Counted from the first letter of the stretch, positions 34,791-44,125 are shown. The stretch: 64,000 bases of DNA from Thermoanaerobacteraceae bacterium (GCA_017656305.1 JACDOG010000007.1:58811-122810), one strand, 5' to 3'. Made by a program: numbers and translations. Notes: generated from the sequence alone by a model not told the origin.

Positions 34791-35282
34791 TTAATCACAT
34801 ACTTTATTTTTGTATTTTTTCTCCAGCGCTTCCTGCACCACAGGAGGAACCAATCCTTTGATGCAGCCTCCCAGAGCAGATGCCTGTTTAATAATACTGG
34901 AGCTCAGAAAGGAATAGTCGGTGTCAGTCATCAAGAAGATTGTCTCTACATCTCTGGCCAGTTTCTTATTCATCAGCGACATTTGAAACTCGTACTCAAA
35001 ATCAGAAACGGCACGCAAACCGCGCACAATAATACTGGCATTGTTTTGCCTGACAAAATCAACCAGTAACCCACTAAAAGACTTTACTTCCACATTTTCT
35101 ATGTCAGCCGTCACCTGTTTCAGCAAATCCGTCCTTTCCTCCAGGGAAAACAGGTTATTTTTATAGTTATCTGCAGCCACAGCAATAACTACCCTGTCAA
35201 ATAAACTGCTGGCCCTTTTGATTATATCCAGATGCCCGTTGGTAACCGGATCAAATGTCCCCGGATAAACGGCAGTGGTCAA
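34791..35282 (-). CDS. coaD: Pantetheine-phosphate adenylyltransferase
   Basis: 163 residues. AVYPGTFDPVTNGHLDII holds the nucleotidyltransferase T/HxGH motif; VRGLRAVSDFEYE and SSSIIKQASALGG are CoaD-specific. Makes dephospho-CoA from ATP and 4'-phosphopantetheine. TTG start behind AAAGGAGGAG. It precedes mtrB by 46 bases. Confidence 0.95.
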   Translation of the reverse strand: MTTAVYPGTFDPVTNGHLDIIKRASSLFDRVVIAVAADNYKNNLFSLEERTDLLKQVTADIENVEVKSFSGLLVDFVRQNNASIIVRGLRAVSDFEYEFQMSLMNKKLARDVETIFLMTDTDYSFLSSSIIKQASALGGCIKGLVPPVVQEALEKKYKNKVCD

Positions 35283-35374
35283 AAAGAACTCCTCCTTTTA
35301 TATCTTTTCCACTGTGTTATTTCCACCAAAAGTGACCAATTCCTTCAATCTATGCAACAAAATAATTATAAATA

Positions 35375-35399
35375 TTAAAAGGCACCCGCTCCAGGTGCC
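35375..35399 (-). terminator. Intrinsic terminator after pgpA
   Basis: GGCACC pairs with GGTGCC across a seven-base loop and is followed on the minus strand by TTTTAATATTT. Confidence 0.65.
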
Positions 35400-35503
35400 G
35401 TCTGTTTAGCCTTAATAGCCAATCTCAATAAGTATTTTTTACTTTTTCACATAAAATATACCTATCCCGCATTAATCCCCGCAGCATTAAGACTTAAGCG
35501 GTA

Positions 35504-36001
35504 TCAAGCCTGAAAAGTGCCATCCCCCTGTGATTTGCTGTCTTTCGCATTATGGGCCAGCTTGGCTGAAGCGGCAGCAGCAATGCCCGCCACCAAATCA
35601 TCCAGGAAAGTATTGACGCGACTTCCCTTGTTTTTGTTCAAATCCCCGATTACCCCGGGTTTTTCTTTGTCCAGGTAGCCAAAACTGGTAATACCGATGC
35701 TCCCGTAAATATTGGTAATACCCATGGCCAGTACTTCATCCAAACCATAAAGCGGTTCGTCAACAGCAACTATATCCTGCAGCGGCTGCGGCAATCCCCC
35801 TTGTTCGGCCAGCATGTCAAGAGCAACACCCGTGTAAACGGCATATTGCACTTCTCTTTTTGCCAACACCGTCTCCACAGCATTGATACACTGCTCCATA
35901 GCTAGACTGGGTAAATAAGGTTTCTGCAGCCGGTACACTATTTCTCCTATCTGGTGTAAAAAGACGCCCCGGGAAGAAAGCAGCCTGATAACCTGCCGCA
36001 C
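35504..36001 (-). CDS. pgpA: Phosphatidylglycerophosphatase A family protein (YutG-like)
   Basis: 165 residues. ERGVxxxDIxEIV-type opening (LSSRGVFLHQIGEIVY) and the acidic RVNTFLDDLVAGIAAA motif near the end place it in the PgpA/YutG family, which removes the phosphate from phosphatidylglycerophosphate. I chose the GTG ten bases after AAAGGAG, which matches the start of Bacillus YutG; the open frame extends 19 codons further without a site. It lies between dnaE and coaD on the same strand. Confidence 0.83.
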   Translation of the reverse strand: MRQVIRLLSSRGVFLHQIGEIVYRLQKPYLPSLAMEQCINAVETVLAKREVQYAVYTGVALDMLAEQGGLPQPLQDIVAVDEPLYGLDEVLAMGITNIYGSIGITSFGYLDKEKPGVIGDLNKNKGSRVNTFLDDLVAGIAAAASAKLAHNAKDSKSQGDGTFQA

Positions 36002-36103
36002 CCATTGCTCGCTCCTTTCAAATGCATTTGAAAACCGGTGTAACGTTTTCCTCGTCACAAATTAAAGTTTACTACATTGTTATGCAGCAAACGGAAATAG
36101 GTG

Positions 36104-39100
36104 CTAGCCGGAAACCAATTTCACACTTTCCTCCCCGCAAATTTCTTTAAGGCGCTTTAGCAGCTCATCGCTGGGTTCCACCCACAGGTGCTTCTCGGCC
36201 AGCAAGCACTTTTTAGTGTCCGGGAAATAGAAATATGTGGGAGTTTCTCCCCGGCAATCCCGGAGGATGCGTTTTATTTCATCCAGTTCCCGCCCCCGGG
36301 CAAGACGCTTTTCCAGTTTGATATACAGCTTGTAATCCCCTTCTTTGGGCACCCACTGTACCCGGTCGGCAAAAACCTTCAGCTGCTCCTCGGAGTTGGA
36401 TAGTTTCCCTTTTATGATAACTACCCGGTCTTCTTCCAACAGCGAGTTCAAGCGGGCATAAGCCCGGGGAAACACCAGCACTTCCACAACCCCACTGGTA
36501 TCTTCCAAATTGACATAGGCCATTGCCTCGCCCCGCCGGGTAATGGTACGCCGGACGGAATTTATGATGCCTCCGACAGCAACGGGTGTTCCGTCCTCCA
36601 CTGTGGGCAACTGCGAAATGTCATGAGATATTCTGGGCTTCAGGTATTTTTGGTAAGGAGCCACGGGATGGCCGCTGACATAAAAGCCCAGCATCTGCTT
36701 TTCCATGGCCAGCAATTCTTTGGTGGAAAACTCCGGCAGGTTGGGAACCCGCTCGTTGTTAAATGCGTCTCTTTCCTGTTTGCCGACCAAATCTATCAGG
36801 GAAACCTGTCCCTGTACCCGGTCTTTTTGCTGCTGCTGGGCCGCATTGAGACAGTCGTCCAGCATGGCCAGCAGCTGTGCTCTGTTTAATCCCAGCGAGC
36901 CAAAAGCCCCGCACTTGATTAAGCTTTCAATCACCCGCCTATTTACCTGGCGCAGGTCCACGCGCATGCAGAAATCCGATAGCGAGGTAAATTTACCACC
37001 GGTTTCACGCGCCTGAATAATGGATTCTATGGCTCCCTTACCCACATTTTTAACCGCCGCCAAACCAAACCGTATTTTATCCCCGACCACCGTAAAGTCC
37101 ATGTTGCTTTCGTTCACATCCGGGGGCAAAATTTCGATACCCATCCGCCTGCATTCTTCAATGTAAAGGGGAACCTTGTCAGGATTATTCATGATGCTGG
37201 TAATTAAAGCGCACATGAATTCCACGGAGTAATGTGCTTTCAAGTATGCAGTCTGGTACGCCACCAGCGCATAGGCTGCCGAATGAGATTTGTTGAAACC
37301 ATAACCGGCAAAATACTCCATCAGGTCAAATACCTTGTCTGCCACTTCTGCCGAGATGTTACGCTCCACCGCCCCCTTGATAAATTTCTCGCGGAGGCCA
37401 GCTATCACTTCCGGCTTTTTCTTACCCATAGCACGGCGCAGTAAATCTGCTTCTCCCAAAGTAAACCCGGCCAGCGAACTGGCGATATGCATTACCTGTT
37501 CCTGGTAAAGAATTACCCCATAGGTTTCCCGCAAAATCGGTTCCAAATCGGGATGCAGGTAAGTTACTGGCGTTTCGCCATGCTTGCGGCTGATAAAATC
37601 CTCCACCATACCGCTGCCCAGAGGTCCGGGACGGTACAGTGCCACCAAAGCGATAATATCGCGAAACTGCTCCGGCTTAAGGCTTTTCAGGATAGTACGC
37701 ATCCCTGAACTTTCCAATTGAAAGACACCGATGGTTTCTCCTTTGGAAAGCAGTTTGTATGTTTCAGTATCATCCAGGGAAATGTCAGCCAGGGACAGAT
37801 TTTGCTGTTTATTCTTTTTTAGCAATGACAGGGTATGGTTAATCACGGTCAATGTCCGCAAACCCAGAATATCCATTTTCAGCAGACCCAGCTCTTCCAC
37901 GGTCTGCATGGGAAATTGGGTTGTAATTACTCCTTCACTGGTCGACTGCAGCGGCACGTAATTGGTCAGTTCCTCTTTGGCAATAACCACACCGGCTGCG
38001 TGCGTGGAGGCATGGCGCGGCATGCCTTCAATCGCCTTTGCCAGGTCCACTAGCTCCCGGATGCGTTCTTCATTATCGTACCGTTCCTTGAGTTCGGGGG
38101 AAATTTGCAGGGCCCGTTCCAAGGTGATACCAAGTTCGTTGGGTACCAGCTTGGCAACCTTGTCCACTTCCCCAGGAGTCATCCCCAGGACACGCCCCAC
38201 ATCTCGCACCGCAGCCTTGGCCGCCATAGTTCCAAAGGTAATAATCTGCGCCACGTGGTCGTGCCCGTATTTTTCCGCAACATAGTCAATGACTTCCCCC
38301 CGGCGCTCAAAGCAGAAGTCTATATCAACATCGGGCATATTCACCCGCTCCGGGTTCAAGAACCTTTCAAACAGCAGGTTGTACTCCAGGGGGTCAATAT
38401 CGGTTATTCCCAGGCAGTAAGCAACCAGGCTGCCGGCGGCAGACCCCCGGCCCGGCCCGACTAAAATCCCCCGCTGGCGGGCAAAGTTAACCAGGTCCCA
38501 GACGATTAAAAAGTAGCCAGAGTAACCCATTTCCTTGATGATCTTCAATTCATGTTCCAAGCGCTGTCGATGCTCACCAGTAACCGTTTCGTACCGTTCC
38601 GCCAAACCTTTCTCGCAGAGAAACCGGAGATAACTGTCCAAATTGTAGCCTTCGGGCACTTCATAATAAGGAAGGTGCAGCGAACCGAAGTCAAACTCAA
38701 GGTGGCAGCGTTCGGCTATCTCCACCGTATTGTCCAGGGCCTCCGGATATTCTCCAAACAGCAGTTCCATTTCCTCTCGGCTTTTCAGGTAAAACTCCTC
38801 TGAACCGAAATCCATGCGGTCGGAATCTGCCAGTGTCTTTCCGGTCTGGATGCACAAAAGCACTTCATGAATTCGGTTGTCTTCCGGCTTGACGTAATGA
38901 ACATCATTCGTGGCCACAAGAGGAATATTCAATTCCCGTCCCAGCTCAATTAACCCCTGGTTAACCAGCGCCTGTCCTTCCAGACCGTGGTCCTGCAATT
39001 CCAAGTAGAAATTGCCCGGTCCAAAAATCTCATTCATCTCCACAGCTGCCTGGCGCGCCTTTTCTTTTTGACCGTCTAGCAGGTGCGTGGGAATCTCCCC

Positions 39101-39532
39101 GGCCAGGCAGCCGGATAAGGCTATGAGACCGTCACTGTACTGTCGCAACAGTTCCTTATCCACCCTGGGTTTATAGTAAAAACCCTCCAGAAAACCCAGG
39201 GAAACCATTTTCATCAGATTCTTGTACCCCGTCATGTTTTTCGCAAGCAGAACCAGGTGGTAATGGGAAGCATCCCTGTCCGCTTCCTTATCAAAGCGGC
39301 TCCGCCGGGCCAGATACACCTCGCACCCGATAATAGGTTTAATACCGTGCTTCCGGCACAGCTTGTAAAAATCTACCACACCGTACATCACACCGTGATC
39401 GGTCAGGGCCAAGGCCTCCATACCCAGTTCCCTGGCGCGGGTAATCATTGCTTCCAGGCGGGCGGCACCGTCCAGAAGGCTGTACTCCGAGTGTGTATGC
39501 AGGTGAACGAAGGTTTGTTTCAATCCGGTCAC
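36104..39532 (-). CDS. dnaE: DNA polymerase III alpha subunit DnaE
   Basis: 1142 residues. A PHP domain (HLHTHSEYSLLDG at the start), the polymerase palm with PDVDIDFCFERR near residue 400, a helix-hairpin-helix region, and a C-terminal OB-fold (VAVGGIINSVRRTITRRGEAM in part). In low-GC Firmicutes DnaE extends primers before PolC takes over; in others it is the only replicase. No PolC is visible in the window. GTG start with GGAG very close; an in-frame TTG four codons on has better spacing. Divergent from ytrH, as in Bacillus. Confidence 0.95.
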   Translation of the reverse strand: MTGLKQTFVHLHTHSEYSLLDGAARLEAMITRARELGMEALALTDHGVMYGVVDFYKLCRKHGIKPIIGCEVYLARRSRFDKEADRDASHYHLVLLAKNMTGYKNLMKMVSLGFLEGFYYKPRVDKELLRQYSDGLIALSGCLAGEIPTHLLDGQKEKARQAAVEMNEIFGPGNFYLELQDHGLEGQALVNQGLIELGRELNIPLVATNDVHYVKPEDNRIHEVLLCIQTGKTLADSDRMDFGSEEFYLKSREEMELLFGEYPEALDNTVEIAERCHLEFDFGSLHLPYYEVPEGYNLDSYLRFLCEKGLAERYETVTGEHRQRLEHELKIIKEMGYSGYFLIVWDLVNFARQRGILVGPGRGSAAGSLVAYCLGITDIDPLEYNLLFERFLNPERVNMPDVDIDFCFERRGEVIDYVAEKYGHDHVAQIITFGTMAAKAAVRDVGRVLGMTPGEVDKVAKLVPNELGITLERALQISPELKERYDNEERIRELVDLAKAIEGMPRHASTHAAGVVIAKEELTNYVPLQSTSEGVITTQFPMQTVEELGLLKMDILGLRTLTVINHTLSLLKKNKQQNLSLADISLDDTETYKLLSKGETIGVFQLESSGMRTILKSLKPEQFRDIIALVALYRPGPLGSGMVEDFISRKHGETPVTYLHPDLEPILRETYGVILYQEQVMHIASSLAGFTLGEADLLRRAMGKKKPEVIAGLREKFIKGAVERNISAEVADKVFDLMEYFAGYGFNKSHSAAYALVAYQTAYLKAHYSVEFMCALITSIMNNPDKVPLYIEECRRMGIEILPPDVNESNMDFTVVGDKIRFGLAAVKNVGKGAIESIIQARETGGKFTSLSDFCMRVDLRQVNRRVIESLIKCGAFGSLGLNRAQLLAMLDDCLNAAQQQQKDRVQGQVSLIDLVGKQERDAFNNERVPNLPEFSTKELLAMEKQMLGFYVSGHPVAPYQKYLKPRISHDISQLPTVEDGTPVAVGGIINSVRRTITRRGEAMAYVNLEDTSGVVEVLVFPRAYARLNSLLEEDRVVIIKGKLSNSEEQLKVFADRVQWVPKEGDYKLYIKLEKRLARGRELDEIKRILRDCRGETPTYFYFPDTKKCLLAEKHLWVEPSDELLKRLKEICGEESVKLVSG

Positions 39533-39714
39533 AACTCCTGATCCCCCTGGTAAATTGCTGTTAGTAGCTCCTGCATTATTAATTTTATAAGCAAGGTAAA
39601 AATTCCTTTTGGCAAAATAACAACCAGGCAGAAAAACGCCCTTGAATGTTAAAAGTAATAGACATGCAGCTTAGTTAATATATTATAGTAGTCCTGTTGA
39701 GGAGGAAAACTTAA

Positions 39715-40038
39715 ATGGAAAGCTTCAGCCAAAAAATATTTCTTATTTTATTTACCGCCTTGGGAGTGGAACTGGGAGCTTCTCTGGTAGGTTCACTGGC
39801 GGCAGTTATAAATAACGGTCCCCCGTTGAAAACAATGACCAAGCTGGCCTACGAAATAAAAATATGGGCTATCGTAGCCGCCATCGGGGGAACCTTTACC
39901 ACCATCGAAATACTGGAAATGGGCCTGTTTGAAGGGGAGTTGGTCACGGTACTAAAACAAATTCTATACATCATTAGCGCTTTCGTCGGCGCACAGCTCG
40001 GTTACGTCATTATCACGTGGCTTGCCGGTGGGCAGTAA
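39715..40038 (+). CDS. ytrH: Sporulation protein YtrH
   Basis: 107 residues with about three membrane helices. GVELGASLVGSLAAVINNG and KLAYEIKIWAIVAAIGGTF match the YtrH family, a sigma-E-controlled membrane protein needed for normal spore cortex or coat assembly in Bacillus. ATG start behind GAGGAGG. The divergent dnaE neighbour and overlapping ytrI-like gene repeat the Bacillus order. Confidence 0.88.
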   Translation: MESFSQKIFLILFTALGVELGASLVGSLAAVINNGPPLKTMTKLAYEIKIWAIVAAIGGTFTTIEILEMGLFEGELVTVLKQILYIISAFVGAQLGYVIITWLAGGQ

Positions 40039-40553
40039 TGGTTCGCTTTTTCACCTTCAGGCGCACGCGCATGCTGCAGCTTGTGTCAGCAGTAGCAGTG
40101 GGTTTTATTTTCGGTGCTATCACAGTCACGCTCAACCTGGGGCACCAGGTGGACCGGCTAATACTGGAAAAGGAAAATCTGAGCAACCAATTGGCCAGCC
40201 TGGAAAAAGAGCTGGCACAAATTGAGGAAAACCTGGCAAAGCGCCGCGCCCTTGCCATAAACAGTATTGAAGCACATATAACCTTTCCCAAAGACACGTT
40301 TAGCAAGTACGAAGGCTCCTCTTTTCAAATTGAAATAGAGAAGAAAGTGGTAGCCATGCTGCAGCCTTTAAACGGGAAAGAAATAAATAAGCTGGAACAT
40401 GAACTGATACCCCAAATTGTGGAAGGCCGGCGAATAACTGTAGATAATCGTGAGTTTCTCCTGCGTGTGAGAACGGTCATAGTCAGCCAGCAGTTAATAA
40501 TCTACGTCCTGGCCGAACCGGTCAAGGCAACAAAAAATACTTCTTCTTTTTAA
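40038..40553 (+). CDS. ytrI: YtrI-like sporulation membrane protein
   Basis: 171 residues: one N-terminal membrane span (about 13-35), a coiled coil (about 38-75, LEKENLSNQLASLEKELA), then a soluble domain with strands to the end. The sequence is weakly conserved; the call rests on topology and on the ytrH overlap (TAATG, stop and start share bases) as in Bacillus ytrH-ytrI. Ends before a strong terminator. Confidence 0.72.
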   Translation: MVRFFTFRRTRMLQLVSAVAVGFIFGAITVTLNLGHQVDRLILEKENLSNQLASLEKELAQIEENLAKRRALAINSIEAHITFPKDTFSKYEGSSFQIEIEKKVVAMLQPLNGKEINKLEHELIPQIVEGRRITVDNREFLLRVRTVIVSQQLIIYVLAEPVKATKNTSSF

Positions 40554-40573
40554 TTCCAGGGCGGTCCACAAAA

Positions 40574-40603
40574 AACCAGGTGCTGCCAGTGCAGCACCTG
40601 GTT
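40574..40603. terminator. Bidirectional terminator after ytrI
   Basis: AACCAGGTGCTGC pairs perfectly with GCAGCACCTGGTT around CAGT. It serves ytrI and the convergent 44-residue gene. Confidence 0.8.
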
Positions 40604-40610
40604 TGCAAAT

Positions 40611-40745
40611 CTATTTCTTTTTCTGTTTTTTCCGGTTTTGCTGTCCAAATTCCTCGGCTATCTCCATGTCCCGGTTACCGGCACTCTGGCCCTGGGCTAT
40701 CTGCTGTTCCTTCTGCTGTTTGGCCGCTCTAGCCTTTTTAGCCAT
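40611..40745 (-). CDS. Small Lys/Gln-rich protein, probable spore protein (44 residues)
   Basis: MAKKARAAKQQKEQQIAQG at the start and QQNRKKQKKK at the end, with no hydrophobic stretch. AAGGAGGGTG lies six bases before the ATG. The composition (Lys, Gln, Ala, Arg, no Cys or Trp) is that of minor small acid-soluble spore proteins. A good sigma-G-type promoter precedes it and an alpha/beta SASP gene is next door. The family is not recognised beyond that. Confidence 0.75.
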   Translation of the reverse strand: MAKKARAAKQQKEQQIAQGQSAGNRDMEIAEEFGQQNRKKQKKK

Positions 40746-40775
40746 GTCGCACCCTCCTTACAGTTATTTACTGTA

Positions 40776-40805
40776 TAGGATGATATTTTTTTATATAAAT
40801 TATGC
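40776..40805 (-). promoter_or_regulatory. Sigma-G-type promoter of the 44-residue gene
   Basis: On the minus strand GCATA, 18 bases, CATCCTA: both boxes and the spacing agree with the forespore sigma-G consensus. The -10 lies about 30 bases before the ATG. Confidence 0.6.
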
Positions 40806-40809
40806 ACAG

Positions 40810-41025
40810 CTACCGGTTCATTTCTTTTTTTCTTTTCGTAATGATGCCGCCCAGGCGTCCGCTTTCCCGGGCACTCAGAGCCTCCCAGCCGTGTTTCTTC
40901 ACTTTGTCCAGCAAACCCAGTTCGGCGGCCACTTCCAACTTCAGTTCCTCATCCTCAGTAGGGTATTTACTTTTCTTGGTACTTTTTTTGCTGCGCGGTA
41001 TTAACTCGTCATTTAACTGCATCAT
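40810..41025 (-). CDS. Small acid-soluble spore protein, alpha/beta type
   Basis: About 71 residues. The family signature runs from EVAAELGLLDKVKKHGWE to LSARESGRLGGIITKRK, with the GPR protease site region and DNA-binding RLGGxxTKRKKEM tail. It coats and protects spore DNA. The exact start is unclear: two adjacent ATGs (41025, 41022) and one upstream ATG (41037) are possible, all with weak ribosome sites. It overlaps the end of the upstream dehydrogenase-like gene by 17 bases. The N-terminal Lys/Ser stretch makes it longer than Bacillus SspA. Confidence 0.87.
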   Translation of the reverse strand: MMQLNDELIPRSKKSTKKSKYPTEDEELKLEVAAELGLLDKVKKHGWEALSARESGRLGGIITKRKKEMNR

Positions 41026-41713
41026 CTTCTCGCACATCCTCTTTCGCCTCCATTTCTTCGATTACCTGCTGCGCGAAAGGACCTGCATCTCCTGACGCAA
41101 ATGCTTTCATGGTCCCGGCAGCAACATTTCTCACTGCAGTCTCCCAGTATTTAAGAGGTATCCCTTCCTGTTCCATCCTCTTCTTAATTATATAGGCAGC
41201 TTTAATCCCTTCGCCGGAAGCAATTGTATTTAGCTTGGCTACCAGTTCCTCTGGAGCTTTTTCCACTCTGCCAAAATGAATGAACAGGTCCTCCACTTTC
41301 TTCACAGCAGGGGCGTCATCACCGTCGACAATAATCGTTGGCTCCTCTCCACTTGCTATTTCATAAGCATGCCCAATTACCTTGGCAGATATAACTGTTG
41401 CCCTGCTGCCAATTATTTCAACCAACGGTTGTTTTGGTTGCGTTGTAGCAACGTTAACAAGTATTTGGCCGCCCTTCATATGGGGGGCTAGTTCCCGGCA
41501 CATCTGCGGCATCACCGGAGTGGGTAGCGCCATGATTAATATCTCCAGCGAAAATAAATCTTGAAAGCAAGCATGTTTAACACCCAGTTCCTCCGTCACT
41601 GCAGCAGCTTTTTGCCAGTCTTTGTCGTAAAGCCACAAAGTACACTTGTCTGCAAAAGCTTTTGCCAGTTGTTGTCCCATACGTCCCACGCCTATTATTC
41701 CCACAGATAACAA
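41009..41713 (-). CDS. NAD(P)-binding Rossmann protein, pyrroline-carboxylate/ketol-acid reductase-like
   Basis: 234 residues. VGIIGVGRMGQQLAKAF at the N-terminus is a dinucleotide-binding turn; LIMALPTPVMPQM and GGQILVNVATTQP resemble the NADP-domain of P5C reductase and ketol-acid reductoisomerase-like proteins. The specific reaction is unknown. I chose TTG with GATGAGGTG six bases upstream, which places the Rossmann strand at the start as usual; the open frame runs 42 codons further with low-complexity Lys/Ser sequence. Confidence 0.7.
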   Translation of the reverse strand: MLSVGIIGVGRMGQQLAKAFADKCTLWLYDKDWQKAAAVTEELGVKHACFQDLFSLEILIMALPTPVMPQMCRELAPHMKGGQILVNVATTQPKQPLVEIIGSRATVISAKVIGHAYEIASGEEPTIIVDGDDAPAVKKVEDLFIHFGRVEKAPEELVAKLNTIASGEGIKAAYIIKKRMEQEGIPLKYWETAVRNVAAGTMKAFASGDAGPFAQQVIEEMEAKEDVREDDAVK

Positions 41714-41816
41714 ATCAATCACCTCATCTTTAGCTTGTATTGCATTCTCTACTTCATTCAATGGAGATAAGCTTTTTTCCTTGTGAGGTAATTTTGAAAA
41801 TTTTTTTACAAAGTTC

Positions 41817-41845
41817 TTGACAGAATTTTCTTTTGTCATTATACT
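41817..41845 (+). promoter_or_regulatory. Sigma-A promoter of the ferritin-like gene
   Basis: TTGACA, 17 bases, TATACT, ending 53 bases before the ATG. A textbook promoter. Confidence 0.8.
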
Positions 41846-41898
41846 GATACTAGTAATAGATATTAATATTATTAAACAAAAACAGGAGGGTGTTACGC

Positions 41899-42315
41899 AT
41901 GGATTTAATCAACGAGAATAAATTGGGAATCACCAAGGGGACTGACATTGAAGGAGCTGTTAATGGTGAATTCAAGGGTGAAACCTGGGAAGTTGGTATC
42001 TACCTGGCCATGGCACGGCAGGCACAGCGGGAAGGTTACCCGGAAGTTGCCCAAGTGCTGAAGCAAATTGCCTGGGAAGAAGCAGAACATGCTGCCCTGT
42101 TTGCAGAACTCAACGGAAAAATCAGCACCAGCACCAAGGAAAACATTGAAAAAATGCTTGGTGGTGAACAGGAAGCAAACAAAGGCAAGAGGGAAGCGGC
42201 AGTAAAAGCTAAAGAACTTGGCATTGATGAAGCTCACGATATTTTAGATACTACATCCCGAGACGAGGCTCGCCATGCACGGGCACTCAAAGGGCTCCTG
42301 GACCGGTATTTTTAA
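41899..42315 (+). CDS. Rubrerythrin-family ferritin-like diiron protein
   Basis: 138 residues. A four-helix bundle with diiron ligands in [11 protein letters not shown] (first helix), [10 protein letters not shown] (second) and [12 protein letters not shown] (last). No rubredoxin domain follows, so it is the short form. Likely role in peroxide reduction or iron handling in an anaerobe. I chose the ATG behind GGAGGGTG. Monocistronic with its own promoter and terminator. Confidence 0.85.
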   Translation: MDLINENKLGITKGTDIEGAVNGEFKGETWEVGIYLAMARQAQREGYPEVAQVLKQIAWEEAEHAALFAELNGKISTSTKENIEKMLGGEQEANKGKREAAVKAKELGIDEAHDILDTTSRDEARHARALKGLLDRYF

Positions 42316-42335
42316 CAAAAACACCTATATTATTA

Positions 42336-42375
42336 AGGCCCTGTAGCCGCTAAGCTTACAGGGCTTTTAATTTTC
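42336..42375 (+). terminator. Intrinsic terminator after the ferritin-like gene
   Basis: GCCCTGTA pairs with TACAGGGC across an 11-base loop, followed by TTTTAATTTT. Confidence 0.75.
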
Positions 42376-42530
42376 CATAAATTTCTCCTAAAATTTTGCT
42401 ATTTTGAAAAGGAATTTGCCCAGTTACGGAGTATATATATAGTAAGGGTAGCATGCCCTATTTTCGGGGTAATATAAATGAATATACAAATATATATTCA
42501 TATATGGGGGTAGTCGTATGAATTTTCTAT

Positions 42531-42569
42531 AAATCCTTAACACTCTAAAATTTCTGAGTTTAAGGATTT
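42531..42569 (+). other. Inverted repeat in the TAXI-gene leader
   Basis: AAATCCTTAA pairs with TTAAGGATTT (19-base spacer), 39 bp before the TAXI start codon. It may be a regulatory hairpin or operator; no known motif was recognised. Confidence 0.4.
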
Positions 42570-42607
42570 GTAGAGGTAAATAAAACATAAATTAAAGGAG
42601 GGGTTTT

Positions 42608-43570
42608 ATGCGCAAATCCTTACTCGTTCTGTTGGCAATGTTGTTGGTCCTGTCACTTGCAGTTGCTGGTTGTGGTACGAATGGAAAAGCGTTGCTCATG
42701 GCTACCGGCGGAACCGGTGGTACCTACTATCCATTGGGCGGCGCTATGGCTGAAACTTGGAATAATCATATTGAAGGCTTAAATGTAACCGTTCAGTCAA
42801 CCGGAGCGTCTGTGGAAAACATTCGAATGTTAAGCCAAGGCGAAACCGAGCTTGCTATGGCTATGAACGGTCCTGCTCAGGCAGCGGTTCAGGGCCAGGG
42901 AGACTTCTCTCAGCCGCTGACCAATTTTGCTGCCATAGGCGTAATCTACCCAGAGGTCATGCAGGTAGTGGCACCTAAGGGCTCCGGCATCAAGACAATT
43001 ACTGACTTAAGAGGAAAGCGCGTTTCCATCGGACCGCCTGGAAGCGGTACCGCTTCCGCAGCAGTTAAGATTTTGAAAGCGTACGGTATTGATCCAGAAA
43101 AGGATATTGAAAAATTCCAGGACACCTTCGCTGATGCTGCCGACAAACTGAAAGACGGCCAGTTGGATGCCGCTTTTGCCGTACTGGCAGTGCCGGCTGC
43201 AAATATCGTGGAAATCGGCACAGCTACTCCGGTTACTATTGTTGATATTGAAGGCGAAGGTTTGCAAAAGCTTCTAGAAGAGGAACCGGCATTTTCGCCT
43301 TATGAGATTCCCGCCGGTACGTATGAAGGGCAGGATGAACCGGCTCATACAGTTTCCCAGTGGGCCGTGCTTTACTGCAAGAAAGATCTGGATGAAGACC
43401 TGGTCTACAACTTAACTAAAGTAATGTACGAAAATACCGAGGAAATTGCCCAAGGTCACGCTCGCGGCAATCAGATTAGGCTGGAAAATGCCACCAAGGG
43501 TATTAAACCGGTTCCCTTCCACCCAGGTGCATTGAAGTATTACCAAGAGAAAGGTATTTCCGTAGAATAA
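42608..43570 (+). CDS. TAXI-family TRAP transporter solute-binding lipoprotein
   Basis: 320 residues. Lipobox LAVAGC (Cys22) and then the TAXI opening MATGGTGGTYYPLGGAMAE, followed by TGASVENIRML and LRGKRVSIGPPGSGT. Captures an organic acid outside the membrane for the TRAP permease two genes downstream. TAXI proteins are linked to glutamate/glutamine or C4-dicarboxylate-like substrates in a few cases; the ligand here is not known. ATG start behind AAAGGAGGGG. Confidence 0.92.
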   Translation: MRKSLLVLLAMLLVLSLAVAGCGTNGKALLMATGGTGGTYYPLGGAMAETWNNHIEGLNVTVQSTGASVENIRMLSQGETELAMAMNGPAQAAVQGQGDFSQPLTNFAAIGVIYPEVMQVVAPKGSGIKTITDLRGKRVSIGPPGSGTASAAVKILKAYGIDPEKDIEKFQDTFADAADKLKDGQLDAAFAVLAVPAANIVEIGTATPVTIVDIEGEGLQKLLEEEPAFSPYEIPAGTYEGQDEPAHTVSQWAVLYCKKDLDEDLVYNLTKVMYENTEEIAQGHARGNQIRLENATKGIKPVPFHPGALKYYQEKGISVE

Positions 43571-43571
43571 A

Positions 43572-44102
43572 ATGAATAGAGGTGTAATGAGCACCCGTAG
43601 CGGTGCTCATTCTCTTAAAATTATTCTTTTACTGATATTGGCAATACTGGGTGGAGTTTATTACTTCGTCATTAATCACAATTACACAACCTTATTTATC
43701 CGCCATCATGATACCGGGAAAATACTATTTAAAAAACGTCTCGCAGTTAACGAGACTTTTACCCTACATTATATTCATTCCGTCACCAATCAGCCTGTAG
43801 ATGAAATCTTCTATGTTAAGGACCCGTCTACCCTGGCTCTTAAAGAGATGCACTATGATTCATTTGGTGCTAACCTGCCCGTTGGTCCAGAAAAACTCAG
43901 AAACGAAACCACTAAATTTATCAAGGAAGATGATTATTACAAAATCATCTACGAAAACAGGACTTTTGACGTCGTACCGTTACGCATCGGTCAAGTAGTT
44001 GCGGACCATACACTGATTTTTGAAGACGGAAGCCGCGTGCGGTTTCTCGATATAGCAAACGGCGGAGACTATGTGGAGTTTTATGTCTCACCGGGATTTT
44101 AG
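43572..44102 (+). CDS. DUF1850 protein of TRAP transporter operon
   Basis: 176 residues: one N-terminal membrane span (about 15-35) and an external beta-rich domain with FTLHYIHSVTNQPVDEIFY, the DUF1850 hallmark. The family nearly always lies between TAXI and fused TRAP permease genes, as here, but its role is unknown. Two starts are possible, 43572 and 43587. A perfect nine-base hairpin (43587-43595 with 43602-43610) covers the second, which could limit translation. Confidence 0.85.
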   Translation: MNRGVMSTRSGAHSLKIILLLILAILGGVYYFVINHNYTTLFIRHHDTGKILFKKRLAVNETFTLHYIHSVTNQPVDEIFYVKDPSTLALKEMHYDSFGANLPVGPEKLRNETTKFIKEDDYYKIIYENRTFDVVPLRIGQVVADHTLIFEDGSRVRFLDIANGGDYVEFYVSPGF

Positions 44103-44125
44103 GCAAAACGAAAGGAGGTCACAGT

